Under the pieces are notes generated by a model. It saw only the letters and a list, made by a program, of their open reading frames with translations, did no database searches and had not been told where the DNA came from. A stretch of 64,000 bases of DNA from JBDTVS01 sp040007095 (lineage in GTDB: Bacteria > Acidobacteriota > Vicinamibacteria > Vicinamibacterales > CAVVIG01), in contig JBDTVS010000010.1 of assembly GCA_040007095.1 (NCBI GenBank), positions 1 through 64,000 of the forward strand. Reading direction: 5' to 3'. Shown piece after piece: positions 9,003-18,540 of this stretch. Within the stretch, counting starts at the first letter, position 1. Each line of letters begins with the position of its first letter. The translations under genes and the position numbers were made by a program.

Positions 9003-9977
9003 TCAGGCTTTGAGCAGCGCGCGGACTTCCGCGATCACCTGGTCGGGCACGTCGATCATCAGGTTGTGGCCGCCGGGCAGGCCTTTGCCGCTGACCTTCG
9101 TCCCGCGCTCTTTCCAGATCGCGAGCACGTCGTAGAGGCGGCCCATCGGTCCCCGTTCTCCCCACAACGTCGACAACGGGCTCGTGATCTTCTTGTCGAG
9201 ATCCGCCTTGTCGTGCTGCAGGTCGATCGACGCCGCCGCACGGTAGTCCTCGCACATCGCGTGGATGTTCTCCAACGTCGACGCCGTCCGCAGCCACTCG
9301 ATTTGAACGGGATCGGTCGCGCGCGCTTTGGCGGCCTTGTTCTGTTCGAACAGCTCGTTCTCGGGAACGGGCGCTGGACGCAGCTGATGGAACCAGTGGT
9401 AGTAGGCCTGGACGAACTCGATCGTGACGTGTGTGTAGAGGTAATACGTCGGGATGATGTCGAGCACGGCCAGATGGGTGACCTTGTCCTGGTGATCGAG
9501 CGCGAGCCGCTGGCCCACGCGTCCGCCGCGATCGTGGCCGACGACCGGGAAGCGATCGAAGCCGTAGTGCTTCATCACCTCGACCATGTCGAGCGCCATC
9601 GCGCGCTTCGAGTAGTTCGCGTGGTCCGGCGTGTCGGGCGACTTGCTGCTGTCGCCGTAGCCGCGCAGGTCGGGCATCACCACGGTGTGGTCTCTCGCGA
9701 AATCGGGCGCGACTTTGTGCCACGACACGTGCGACTGCGGCGCGCCGTGGATGAGCAGCAGCGGCGGGCCGTCGCCGCCGCGGACGACGTTGATCGTCGC
9801 GCCTGATGTCTGAACTTTGTCGTGCTTGAACCCGGCGGGAAAGAAGTGCAGCGTGTCGGCGTCCTGCTGGGCCGCTACCTCATTGATAGAGGCAAAGGCG
9901 GCCCCAGCTGTCAGGGTCGCCAGCGCCGCGGCGCGTTTCAGCAGCTCACGCCGATCGAGGTCGGTGGGATTGGCCAT
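9003..9977 (-). CDS. Exported alpha/beta hydrolase, dehalogenase/epoxide-hydrolase type
   Basis: 324 residues with a Tat-like signal (DRRELLKRAAALATLTAGAAFA). The mature part has the oxyanion HGAPQSHVSW, DLRGYGDSS and a nucleophile elbow GHDRGG with Asp in place of Ser, plus a late His in GGHNLMID. An Asp nucleophile is the mark of haloalkane/fluoroacetate dehalogenases and soluble epoxide hydrolases (family knowledge), so an ester hydrolase is unlikely. The long cap region (about residues 165-255) contains the YYHWFH segment common in fluoroacetate-dehalogenase-like members. Which substrate is used cannot be told from the sequence. Confidence 0.85.
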   Translation of the reverse strand: MANPTDLDRRELLKRAAALATLTAGAAFASINEVAAQQDADTLHFFPAGFKHDKVQTSGATINVVRGGDGPPLLLIHGAPQSHVSWHKVAPDFARDHTVVMPDLRGYGDSSKSPDTPDHANYSKRAMALDMVEVMKHYGFDRFPVVGHDRGGRVGQRLALDHQDKVTHLAVLDIIPTYYLYTHVTIEFVQAYYHWFHQLRPAPVPENELFEQNKAAKARATDPVQIEWLRTASTLENIHAMCEDYRAAASIDLQHDKADLDKKITSPLSTLWGERGPMGRLYDVLAIWKERGTKVSGKGLPGGHNLMIDVPDQVIAEVRALLKA

Positions 9978-10265
9978 GCACGGATTCTACTCCCAACGGC
10001 CGACGCTACGGGCAAGATGTGGTCAACGGTAATAGTGCGGTGTGGCCTTCAGGCGTGTACGCACCTGGCGTCGAGCGATGCTTTCTGCGCGGCAACCGCC
10101 TACCCACTCGGTATTTTCTTACTCTCTCTGGTCATAACACTGCTGTCGCTCCGCGACCGTTTTCACGGATCGATCGCTACTCTGCCAGCAGGCACTGCGC
10201 GCGGACCGGCAGAGTGTGGCAATTATCTTGCATGTTCGAAATCCGCGAACGAAGAGGAGAGCCCA

Positions 10266-10823
10266 ATGGCAGATGATCTCAATCGCACAAAAGGCATTTT
10301 TGGCATAGACATGAGCACCGAGTTGGACGCGTTCTACGACCTCATCGACGAGATCAAGATTGCGATGATGACGACACGGCGCCCTGATGGCCATCTTGAA
10401 TCGCGGGCCATGGCCAATCAGAAACGGGCCGACGGCGCCGACCTGTGGTTTGTCACCGAGGAAGGGAGCGGCAAACTGCGGGACATCGAACACGACCCGC
10501 ATGTGAACCTGGCCTACTACAATGCCGGCTCCTACGAGTGGGTCTCCGCCTCCGGACTCGCGAGCGTGTCGCGCGACCGCGGCAAAATCAAGGAGCTGTA
10601 CGAACCTGACTGGAAGGCGTGGTTCGGCCAGGACGGAGACGCGAGGCACGGCACCGCCGACGATCCTCGGATCGTCTTGATCGGCATCGACGTACATGCG
10701 GCAGTCTTTCTCGAGGTCAACAAGCCGAAGCCGGTCGTCCTCTTCGAACTGGCGAAGGGCTGGCTGACGGGAGAGCGGGTGGACCCCGGTGAGACCCACG
10801 AACTGCGAGAGCCGCATCGATAG
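10266..10823 (+). CDS. Pyridoxamine-phosphate-oxidase-like (general stress protein 26 type)
   Basis: 185 residues, cytosolic. The split-barrel FMN-binding fold is recognisable from IAMMTTRRPDGHLESRAMA, DLWFVTEEGSGKLRDIEHDPHVNLAYYN and WVSASGLASVSRDRGKIKELYEPDWKAWF, the standard order for the GSP26-like family. These proteins bind FMN or FAD; few have a known reaction. ATG 10266 follows GAGGAG with normal spacing, while the long upstream extension overlaps the promoter of the divergent hydrolase gene. It stands alone. Confidence 0.85.
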   Translation: MADDLNRTKGIFGIDMSTELDAFYDLIDEIKIAMMTTRRPDGHLESRAMANQKRADGADLWFVTEEGSGKLRDIEHDPHVNLAYYNAGSYEWVSASGLASVSRDRGKIKELYEPDWKAWFGQDGDARHGTADDPRIVLIGIDVHAAVFLEVNKPKPVVLFELAKGWLTGERVDPGETHELREPHR

Positions 10824-10883
10824 CGGATTCGTGGGGCGACTGTGTGCGACGCTGAGACGCCAAGTCGATCAATCATCATCATC

Positions 10884-12158
10884 ATGAACCGATTCCGACT
10901 AGTGGTCTGTGTGCTGTTGTGTCTGATGTGCTTTTCGATTGAAGCCCGCGCCCAGAAACTGGCGTGGGAGACCGTCATCGACCCGAGCGGCGGTATCGAC
11001 CTGATACGGGCCATCACCCTGACCAGGCGTGCGGCGGTCGTGATTGGAAATGCCAGCAACCCGGCCGAAGGCATCGACGACTTCGTCGTGCAATCGCTTG
11101 GGCGCGCGCACGGCGAGACGCGGTGGACGGACAGTGTTCCGGAAGCCCCCAATATCTTGACGGGGGTGCAGATTGCCAGTGCCCAAGGTCGACTCTTCGC
11201 CTCCGGCTACTCGTCCGGCTCCCCCAAGGGAACCGACATCGTGGTGAGGGGCTACGATGCGACGACCGGCCACCTGCTGTGGAATAGCGTCTGGGACACG
11301 GGGTTGGACGATCTGCCCCAAGCCATCGCCGCGAGCGCTTCCGTCGTTGTCGTCGTAGGCTATGGCGCGAATTCGACGCCAGGCCATGCCCTCAACTTCG
11401 TCGTGAGGGCGTACGACGCGCGCAACGGCACGGTGCTCTGGGAGGACCACGTCGACCGGCCCGATCTGGAGTCCGAAGCCTGGACCGTGGCCATCACCAG
11501 GAATCGCGTCTTCGTGGCGGGGAACACCGTGTTGGCGGACCGGCGGGACTTGCTCGTGCGCGCCTACGACGCTTCGACCGGGACGTTGGCCTGGGAGATC
11601 ACGCGGGCGTCCACGACGCCCGCCTCGGTGAAGGCGGTCGGTGGCCGCCTGTTCGTGGCCGGTTTATCCTCCACGCACAGCTACATCGGGGCGTTCGACG
11701 CCAAGCACGGCAGCTTGCTCTGGGAGGACGAAGGGACTGAGAGCTCAGGGAACTTTCGTGAGCTCGCCGTGGAGGGTCAGCGGGTCGTCGCGGTCGGTTT
11801 TACCCAATCGACGGTGCTCCTTCGCGCCTACGATGTAGACAGTGGAATCTTGCAGTGGGACGCTCGCCAGGCGGCACCCGATCACGTCCAGGGGCTTGGC
11901 ATGACCGTCGCGTTGAACGGCCGCGCCGTCTACATCGGAGGGCAGCTCGGCGACATCTTCCTCGGGTCGAACCTGTTCGTGCGGGGCTACGACGCCGAGA
12001 CCGGCACCCTGCTGTGGGAAGACGTCTCCCGCTACACGAGGGGCAACGCCAACACTGTCGACATGGTGCTGAGCAGGAATCGACTGTTTGTGGCCGCGCA
12101 GGTGCTGAATGCCACCGAGGACTTCGTCATTCGGGCCTACGACATTCGGCTGGACTGA
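10884..12158 (+). CDS. Exported PQQ-like beta-propeller protein
   Basis: 424 residues. The N-terminal MNRFRLVVCVLLCLMCFSIEARA is a signal peptide. Six to seven repeats end in an AYDAxTGxLLWE-type motif (for example YDARNGTVLWE, YDASTGTLAWE, FDAKHGSLLWE), the PQQ-like repeat of seven- or eight-bladed propellers. No heme motif or dehydrogenase catalytic segment is present, so it is not a quinoprotein dehydrogenase; a scaffold or ligand-binding role in the periplasm is likely (inference). Confidence 0.8.
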   Translation: MNRFRLVVCVLLCLMCFSIEARAQKLAWETVIDPSGGIDLIRAITLTRRAAVVIGNASNPAEGIDDFVVQSLGRAHGETRWTDSVPEAPNILTGVQIASAQGRLFASGYSSGSPKGTDIVVRGYDATTGHLLWNSVWDTGLDDLPQAIAASASVVVVVGYGANSTPGHALNFVVRAYDARNGTVLWEDHVDRPDLESEAWTVAITRNRVFVAGNTVLADRRDLLVRAYDASTGTLAWEITRASTTPASVKAVGGRLFVAGLSSTHSYIGAFDAKHGSLLWEDEGTESSGNFRELAVEGQRVVAVGFTQSTVLLRAYDVDSGILQWDARQAAPDHVQGLGMTVALNGRAVYIGGQLGDIFLGSNLFVRGYDAETGTLLWEDVSRYTRGNANTVDMVLSRNRLFVAAQVLNATEDFVIRAYDIRLD

Positions 12159-12373
12159 GCGCCTGACGACTCGGAATCACCGGCCGGCTCCGCCAACAGC
12201 CCGCAGTGAAAGGCCGTCGTCGCACCGAGGCCGACGATGCGCCCGGATCGCATGCAAGGCGCAACGAGCCGCGTGCTCAACTCCCAAAACCCGGTATTTC
12301 CCGGCCATCAGGCCTTGCGACCGGGCATGCCATCTTGCTACGATCCGCACGCGATCACCGCAATGGAGTCATC

Positions 12374-12781
12374 ATGAGCACACGAGTCGCTCGACTGGTC
12401 GTTCTGTCTGGATACCTGGCGGCCGGCATCGTGTTCGCCGGCGGGACGCTGCAGGCCCATCATGCCGTGGCAGGTGTGTACGACCTGAACAAAGAAGTGG
12501 TCCTCGAGGGCCGGCTCAAGAAGTTGAACTTTACGAATCCGCACGCGAGCATCGAGCTCACTGTCCCGAACAAGGATGGCACGTTCACGGAGTGGGTGCT
12601 GACCACCGCCTCCATCACGACGCTGACCCGGGAGGGAATCAACAAGACCTCGATGAAGCCTGGCGAGATCCTCAAGGTGACGATTCTTCCGGCGAGGAAC
12701 GGGAACCCCGCGGGATTCATCAGGAATCTCCAACTCGGCGATCGCGACATCAAGCTCTTCTTCGGCGACGCCCGCGACTGA
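12374..12781 (+). CDS. DUF6152-type secreted protein (copy 3)
   Basis: 135 residues: signal peptide ending in LQAHH, then AVAGVYDLNKEVVLEGRLKKLNFTNPHASIEL, the family core. It is the first gene of a three-gene unit (12374-14682) with short gaps of 22 and 7 bp. The third member of the unit belongs to the same family as the neighbour of copy 1, so the association between DUF6152 and that family occurs twice in this window. ATG 12374 is chosen because it begins the signal peptide. Confidence 0.85.
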   Translation: MSTRVARLVVLSGYLAAGIVFAGGTLQAHHAVAGVYDLNKEVVLEGRLKKLNFTNPHASIELTVPNKDGTFTEWVLTTASITTLTREGINKTSMKPGEILKVTILPARNGNPAGFIRNLQLGDRDIKLFFGDARD

Positions 12782-12803
12782 CGCAGTACCCTGGGAGTTG
12801 GCC

Positions 12804-13823
12804 ATGGTTGATCGACGATCTCTTGCGATAAGTGTGCTCGCTGGTCTCGTCGCGATGGGCGACGTGACAGCCTGGGGACAGGACCCGGCGGTTCAGAGCC
12901 CGGCGGCTCCGCCTGCCGGCGCGCAGGGTCGAGGGGCGCAGGGTCCGGGTCGTGGGGGGCAGGGTCCGGGCCGAGGCGGCCGGGGGGCCGCGTTTACGCC
13001 TCCAGCTGGAGCCAAAGACCTGAAATCGGTCCTGTACAACTGGACATGGCACATGGGGATGCTGCGGAGCGGGAACGAGTCCGAGCTCGTCAAGACGCTC
13101 GAGTACCAGGCTGAAGGTGGAATGATCCAGGTCAACGGTCAGCCCTGCGTGTTGAAAAAGTATCGCACCAGCGCCAATTACCAGATCCCGGGGTACCGGA
13201 CGCAAATCGAGTGCACGCGTCCCGACGGCCAGACCTATAAGAACATCGAGACGATGAGCGGCGAGTACGCCTGGGACGAAGACATTCCGGGCGCGGAAAT
13301 CGATCCGGGCAAGGGCAAGGCGACACCACGGCCCGACGCGTTCCAGGAGCGGCTGGTCCGACTCTGGGCCAGCCCTCACGGTGCGCCAAAGGCCGCCATC
13401 GCCGGCGCGGCGGGCGTGCCGCTGTCCGAGTCCTTCGGTCAGAACCCGGCCGTCCTGATCGAACGCCAGGCAGCCGCCGCCGCGAAGGCGACGACAACGC
13501 TGTCGTGGCAGGGGGATCGAGCGGTCGTGACGTATCCGATCCCGGGAATCGCTGGAGCGACGGCGACGGCGACGCTCGATAGCGGCTTCCTGCCGGAGCG
13601 TATCGTCGTGAAGAACGGAACGAACACCACGGAGTTCGTCTACGGCAACTTCGAGGATTGGAACAATCCCCTGTTCAAAATCGAGGCGCTGTACGCCGGC
13701 ACCATCGTCGAGCGCCGGAACGGCGCCGTCGTTCGCGACCTGAAGACGAAAGTCACCGAGATCGGCCAGGTGTACGTCGTGGTGCCCGTTCCGGACAGTG
13801 TGCAGAAGGCTGCTGGAAAGTGA
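12804..13823 (+). CDS. Conserved secreted protein with Gly/Arg-rich linker
   Basis: 339 residues. Signal peptide (MVDRRSLAISVLAGLVAMGDVTAWG), then a low-complexity linker rich in Gln, Gly and Arg (about residues 30-65), and a soluble domain with few hydrophobic stretches. No family function recognised. The C-terminal half contains FVYGNFEDWNNPLFKIEA, reminiscent of beta-sheet outer-membrane lipid-binding proteins, but this is weak. Start: ATG 12804 has GGGAG 6 bp upstream; TTG 12798 is in frame but less likely. Middle gene of the DUF6152 unit. Confidence 0.7.
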   Translation: MVDRRSLAISVLAGLVAMGDVTAWGQDPAVQSPAAPPAGAQGRGAQGPGRGGQGPGRGGRGAAFTPPAGAKDLKSVLYNWTWHMGMLRSGNESELVKTLEYQAEGGMIQVNGQPCVLKKYRTSANYQIPGYRTQIECTRPDGQTYKNIETMSGEYAWDEDIPGAEIDPGKGKATPRPDAFQERLVRLWASPHGAPKAAIAGAAGVPLSESFGQNPAVLIERQAAAAAKATTTLSWQGDRAVVTYPIPGIAGATATATLDSGFLPERIVVKNGTNTTEFVYGNFEDWNNPLFKIEALYAGTIVERRNGAVVRDLKTKVTEIGQVYVVVPVPDSVQKAAGK

Positions 13824-13830
13824 GGATGCG

Positions 13831-14682
13831 ATGAAGGCGACCATGCTTGCACTCGTTCTCGGCTTCCTCGCCACGCCAGTGGCAGCGCAATTCGGCCCTC
13901 CTCCCCCGCCGGCGGATCCGAACGCGCCGGTGCCCAGGTTGGCCAACGGAAAGCCTGACCTGTCGGGTTCCTGGCAGGGGGTCAGCGGCGGTCAGCAAGG
14001 TTCGGGCGGCGATATGTTCAGGCGATGCACGCCGTTCCAGTCGAAGCAGTGCATGGAGTGGACCAATCAGAGCGAGGACTGGCCGTTCATGTCGGCGACC
14101 CGGCTCGATCAGCGTCAGCCGCTCTACAAGCCCGAGTACTGGGACAAGATCATCGAACTCGACCAGTGGACGAACAAATACGATCCGGTGATGACCTGCC
14201 TCCCGCTCGGAATTCCGCGGCAGGGACCGCCCGCGCGGATTTTCCAGACCGACAAAGACATCACCATGATCTACCGGGGCGGGGGCGACGGCGGCGGCGG
14301 CTACGCGGAGTTCCGCATGATCCCGGTGGACGGCCGTCCGCACGATCCACGGCAGGCACTGCAGTACACCTACATGGGTTACACGGTTGGCCGCTGGGAA
14401 GGCGACACGCTGGTCCTCGACTCGATCGGGTTCTCCGATGAGACCTGGCTGGGGCGCGGCGGCTTCTTCCACTCCGACAAGATGCGGGTCGTGGAGAAGT
14501 TCACCAGGACCGGGAACCAGATGATCTACGACGTGACGATCGAGGACCCGGAGGTGCTCGTCAAGCCGTGGGTCATGCCTTCACGGACCTTGCGGCTCGC
14601 CAACGCCAATACGCTCATCGCGGAGCGAGGAAGCTGCACGGAGAGCGAACGCTCAGAGGTCAGCTCGCAGATGCGGCACTGA
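13831..14682 (+). CDS. Conserved secreted protein of the 'PDLSGSW' family
   Basis: 283 residues. Signal peptide MKATMLALVLGFLATPVAAQ, a Pro-rich linker (FGPPPPPADPN), then GKPDLSGSWQG and TVGRWEGDTLVLDSIGFSDETW. It is a paralog of the protein at 1014-1829. Near the C-terminus a TLRLANANTLIAERGSC strand closes the domain. It ends the three-gene unit that starts with DUF6152 copy 3 and follows the previous stop by 7 bp. Function unknown. Confidence 0.75.
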   Translation: MKATMLALVLGFLATPVAAQFGPPPPPADPNAPVPRLANGKPDLSGSWQGVSGGQQGSGGDMFRRCTPFQSKQCMEWTNQSEDWPFMSATRLDQRQPLYKPEYWDKIIELDQWTNKYDPVMTCLPLGIPRQGPPARIFQTDKDITMIYRGGGDGGGGYAEFRMIPVDGRPHDPRQALQYTYMGYTVGRWEGDTLVLDSIGFSDETWLGRGGFFHSDKMRVVEKFTRTGNQMIYDVTIEDPEVLVKPWVMPSRTLRLANANTLIAERGSCTESERSEVSSQMRH

Positions 14683-14771
14683 ATCTCCCGGAACCCCTGC
14701 CCCCTGCGCGCGCCGATCTTACGTCCTGACTCGACATACTGGGACCAGCGGAACCTGGTACGCGAGAACGC

Positions 14772-14814
14772 CCGCGCGCTCTAGGCATGAACGCGCGGAC
14801 GTCAAGGTTTTCTT
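14772..14814 (+). terminator. Possible intrinsic terminator after the 12374-14682 unit
   Basis: CCGCGCG at 14772-14778 pairs with CGCGCGG at 14792-14798, followed after 9 nt by a T-rich stretch (TTTTCTT). The gap between stem and T run is longer than ideal, so this is tentative. Confidence 0.35.
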
Positions 14815-14854
14815 CGTGCCTCGTACTGTGAAAACGTTTCTCCGTTCTCTGTGC

Positions 14855-17800
14855 CTAGAAGTCCAAATTCACCTGCAGCCGCGCGAAGCGTGGGCTCAGC
14901 AGCGTTGTCGGGGTGCCCCATGCGACACCGTTTCCATCAAAAGGGAAGGTGTCCTGGTAGCCTCTGATCGCGTTGCTGTTGAACAGGTTGTATATGTCAA
15001 CGCCGACGTTGAGCCGTTTGCCGGAGAACCGGATGTTCTTGGCGAACTTGAGGTCGACGAGCGTGTAGCCCGGGCCATAGAGATCGCCTGGATCGAGCAG
15101 GTTGACCTGGTAGTTTGTCTGCGTGATGGTCGTGCTCCCGGAGGGGATGACGAAGCAGCCCGTCGTCGCCGCGCCCCCGACGACGCACGGCGCGGTGGCA
15201 CGCGCGGCGCTGTTCGGGTCCCAGGTCACCATTTCCTTCGGCACGCTCCAGAGGGCACTTCTCTCAATACCGGGCCGCCATTGAAACACGGTGCTCACGA
15301 GAACATCCACTTTGGGCAGCGTGAAGGACGCCGTCCCCCTGACGCTGGTGTCAAAACGCTGATACGGGTTGCACGCTGGACTGCTGCCGTCTCGCGCCTT
15401 GACGTTTGGCGCATCGACTTCGGTGCCGCACTGGTCTCGCACGGCACGGCCGGTGCTCGTGCCGCCGTTGAGGCGAATGCTGTGGGGACCACGCCACACG
15501 AAGTTCGTGTCGACGCCGTTCCACGAGTAGGCGAGCTCATTCATGATGGTCACCGCGGACGGTTGACCGACCGGAAACGTGGTCTTCGGATTGGCAACCC
15601 CTCGAACGGTGTAGCCGCCGCCACCAGGCAACCCCGGATTGGCCGGCGCCACGACGCTGAAAAAGTCGTACTGACCGCTCGTGTAATTCGCGACGCCGTT
15701 CAGACAGGTCTGGAGGTCCTGCGCGCCGTTATAGCGATCGCACCCGACGCCGAGCTGATCGGTCACCGTCAGGTTGGTGTAATTCCTGCGGTTGAACGTC
15801 ACCTCGGCAGACAGGCGCGGCAGAATCTCGTGCTGGATGCCAAGGCCGAACTGCCACTCGGCGCGGCGCTTGCCGCTGCCCTCGATCAGCGAATCCCCGT
15901 ACTGCGCGCAGTACGCCTGCACCTCGGCAGGAATGCCCTGTTCCTTGCGTCCGCATTGGGTGGTCGCCAGGCCGATCGGTGTACCGGCCGCGTCGAGGCT
16001 GAGGGGGTCACGTCCATAGCGCACGAAGTCCTGTCCCGCCAGGGGTGCGCCGCATTCGCCATTCGCGTTGAAGTTCAGCAGGTCGCAGTTGACTCGACGG
16101 TCCCCGTTCGTATCGTTCCAGGTGCGCGTGAGATCGTTGACCGCACGCAACGCAGGGTTCGCGCCGGAATAGATGCCGGTGATGCCGGCACCCTCGAGAT
16201 ACTTACCCATGTTCCATTTCACCGACGTCTTGCCGGTGCCAAAGACATCCCAGGTCGCAGCCCACCGCGGGGTGATGTCGTTGTACGAGACGCCGTCGGT
16301 CGGCGGCGTGCAGTAGCTGGCCGAACCGGCGTACGCACCGCCGTTTTGTCCGGGCACATATCGGTCGGGGCCGATACACGTCCCAAGGTAGTTGCTCGTC
16401 GCATGGTCGTAGCGGAGAGCGCCGCCCAGCGTGAATCGCTTCAGCGTCCACTGATCCTGCAGGAACAGGGCGCTGTATTTCACTTTTGATTCGATGTCGG
16501 CAATGCCGGTGTTGATCGTGACGCGGGTCGGCACGGGGCGGAGCGCCAGGTTCGTCGGGTCGTTCGGGAAATAGAGGCTCGTGTTGCCGCAGCTCGCTGT
16601 CGCCACGCAGGTTGCGGCGGGCGTGTCGTAGCGATACGTCAGGCGCGTGTCGCCGGCGGTGTTGTGCCTTCTCTGCGAGAAGTAGCCGCCGTCATATCCG
16701 AGCTTCGCGTGGTGCGAACCGGTGACGTACGAGATCGACGCGCGCGGGCGGTAGTCGTCGAGGTTGCGAAATTCCGCCGCCCCGCCAGGACCGTTGTTCA
16801 GGTTGGCGGACTGCACGCCGTTAATGGCCGCCAGCGAGTTGACCAACGGCGAGACGCTGTCCATGCCGACCGTGTTACCGAACTCGACCACCCGTGGAAT
16901 GTCCTGATGACCAGGGACGTAGCGATGGTATGAAAAATCGTACAGCTGGGTGTTCACCGCCAAGCCGGCCTCGAGCAGGATCTTGCTGCTCAGCGGGTTC
17001 GTCCACGACAGCTGTTGCAGCCGCGCAGGATGCACCTGACCGGACCAGTTGCCGTCTCTCGGCGCCCAGGCGGCCACGGCGCCGTCACACGGGTCCTGGC
17101 AGGTGAACCCCTCGTCCCAGAAGATGTTGAACTTGTTCTTTGGCGTGGCCTGATACGTGATGCGCGCGTTGGCGTTGCGCGTCCAGTTGGTGTACGTCAG
17201 CGGATCTGTCGACCGATCCGGCTGGTAGTTCATGCCCCAGATGCCGGCGTTCTTGTTGTCCCAGATGTTCAGGTTCGAGCCGTTGACTGCCTCCTTCCCC
17301 CAGCCCCGGCCCACCGAATAGAACCACATGCGGTCGCGCTTGATTGGACCGCCAAACGCCATCGAGATGTCGTGGTCGTCGATGATCGGGTAGTTCGAAT
17401 TGATCGAGGGATAGTCCGAGTTGTTCGAGTCGAACCACGCCCGCCGCGTGTAGCTGGCGATGAAGCCGCCGCTGAATCGATTGCCGCCGGTGCGCGGAAT
17501 GATGTTGATCGCCGCGCCGCCCGTTTCAGATTCGCCCAACGCTCCGGAAATCTGAATGTTGACTTCCTGGGCGTTCGCAATGTCGGCGACATACCCGCCG
17601 GTCATCCCCATGATCCCGGCGCCCCCCCCGGTGTTGATGATGGTCCCGTCCACCATGACTCGTCCCTGCGTCTGGCCCACGGTGTCGTTCGCGGCCGTGT
17701 GCGAGTTGAGGTTGTAGATGTTGTTGTTGCACCAGACGCCGACGCCGCCCACACAATCCGCACCGAGGCCGGTTGCGGTCAGCCCCGGCGTCAGCGTCAG

Positions 17801-18265
17801 CAGGCTTCTCAGGTTGCGCGCCGTCGGCAGATCGCGTATCTCTTCGCCGCCAAATGTGGCGACCTGACGCGCGTTCTGGACGTCCACGAGCGGCGACGCA
17901 CCGACCACGGTCACCGTTTCAGAAACCGTGCCGACGGCCATGGTGGCATTGACGGGGGCGGTGAATCCGGTCGTCAACGCCACGTTGTCACGCAGCTGTC
18001 TCGAGAACCCTTCCAGCGTGAACGTCACCGTGTAGGTGCCGACGGGCAGGTTCGTGATCCGATACTGCCCGCTGCTGTCAGTCGTGGCGGAGCGCACTTT
18101 CTCGATGAGCGCCGGGCTCGTGGCCTCCACGAGCACCCCCGGCATGAGCGCCTCGGACGAGTCTCGGACAGTACCCGCGATTTGCCCTTCCTGCGCGAAG
18201 GCGACCCCGGGCAGCATCAGCTGGAACGCAGCCACCCCGAGGGTCAGTTTCAGGATTCGATGCAT
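14855..18265 (-). CDS. Oar-like TonB-dependent outer-membrane receptor
   Basis: 1136 residues. Signal peptide MHRILKLTLGVAAFQLMLPGVAFAQ; a carboxypeptidase-regulatory-like (CarboxypepD_reg) domain at about 25-110 (GQIAGTVRDSSEALMPGV, GQYRITNLPVGTYTVTF); a plug domain from about 125 to 250 (ETVTVVGASPLVDV, LPTARNLRSLLTLTPG); and a long beta-barrel ending in a terminal Phe (LQVNLDF), as outer-membrane proteins do. Family knowledge: these receptors import or process glycans, peptides or proteins and are greatly expanded in Acidobacteriota. A TPR gene lies divergently upstream, with a three-copy 14-bp repeat between them. Confidence 0.92.
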   Translation of the reverse strand: MHRILKLTLGVAAFQLMLPGVAFAQEGQIAGTVRDSSEALMPGVLVEATSPALIEKVRSATTDSSGQYRITNLPVGTYTVTFTLEGFSRQLRDNVALTTGFTAPVNATMAVGTVSETVTVVGASPLVDVQNARQVATFGGEEIRDLPTARNLRSLLTLTPGLTATGLGADCVGGVGVWCNNNIYNLNSHTAANDTVGQTQGRVMVDGTIINTGGGAGIMGMTGGYVADIANAQEVNIQISGALGESETGGAAINIIPRTGGNRFSGGFIASYTRRAWFDSNNSDYPSINSNYPIIDDHDISMAFGGPIKRDRMWFYSVGRGWGKEAVNGSNLNIWDNKNAGIWGMNYQPDRSTDPLTYTNWTRNANARITYQATPKNKFNIFWDEGFTCQDPCDGAVAAWAPRDGNWSGQVHPARLQQLSWTNPLSSKILLEAGLAVNTQLYDFSYHRYVPGHQDIPRVVEFGNTVGMDSVSPLVNSLAAINGVQSANLNNGPGGAAEFRNLDDYRPRASISYVTGSHHAKLGYDGGYFSQRRHNTAGDTRLTYRYDTPAATCVATASCGNTSLYFPNDPTNLALRPVPTRVTINTGIADIESKVKYSALFLQDQWTLKRFTLGGALRYDHATSNYLGTCIGPDRYVPGQNGGAYAGSASYCTPPTDGVSYNDITPRWAATWDVFGTGKTSVKWNMGKYLEGAGITGIYSGANPALRAVNDLTRTWNDTNGDRRVNCDLLNFNANGECGAPLAGQDFVRYGRDPLSLDAAGTPIGLATTQCGRKEQGIPAEVQAYCAQYGDSLIEGSGKRRAEWQFGLGIQHEILPRLSAEVTFNRRNYTNLTVTDQLGVGCDRYNGAQDLQTCLNGVANYTSGQYDFFSVVAPANPGLPGGGGYTVRGVANPKTTFPVGQPSAVTIMNELAYSWNGVDTNFVWRGPHSIRLNGGTSTGRAVRDQCGTEVDAPNVKARDGSSPACNPYQRFDTSVRGTASFTLPKVDVLVSTVFQWRPGIERSALWSVPKEMVTWDPNSAARATAPCVVGGAATTGCFVIPSGSTTITQTNYQVNLLDPGDLYGPGYTLVDLKFAKNIRFSGKRLNVGVDIYNLFNSNAIRGYQDTFPFDGNGVAWGTPTTLLSPRFARLQVNLDF

Positions 18266-18377
18266 CGTGACTCTCCTGTTCCCGATCGGTTAGCTTCCGC
18301 ACGTTGTCCGGGTCTCTCGACGTAATGGTTCCTTTATGTGTGACCTTCTTTACGCCTATCAGGGATAGCCTGTCAAG

Positions 18378-18419
18378 GTAACAATTCACGGTCGTCAATT
18401 CACGGTAACAATTCACCGG
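18378..18419. repeat. Three tandem 14-bp repeats in a divergent promoter region
   Basis: Three units sharing CAATTCACGG (starting near 18382, 18396 and 18409; the last reads CAATTCACCGG) are spaced 13-14 bp apart. They lie between the divergent TonB-receptor gene (start 18265) and the TPR gene (start 18541). Helical-turn-plus spacing is unusual for random sequence and could be an array of binding sites (inference). Confidence 0.55.
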
Positions 18420-18540
18420 CGTGTCATACCTCGTGAGCAGTGTCCCAGACTCAGACCGGGAGATGTCAGGGCCGGTGGGCATCAGCGCGTGGCGCCGGCC
18501 TGCATGGACGCCAGTCGAAATTGGTGGCAGGATCCCGGCG

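Noticed and set aside
14816..16489. 557-codon plus-strand frame opposite the TonB-dependent receptor
   Set aside because: Antisense shadow; no start signal or recognisable protein pattern.
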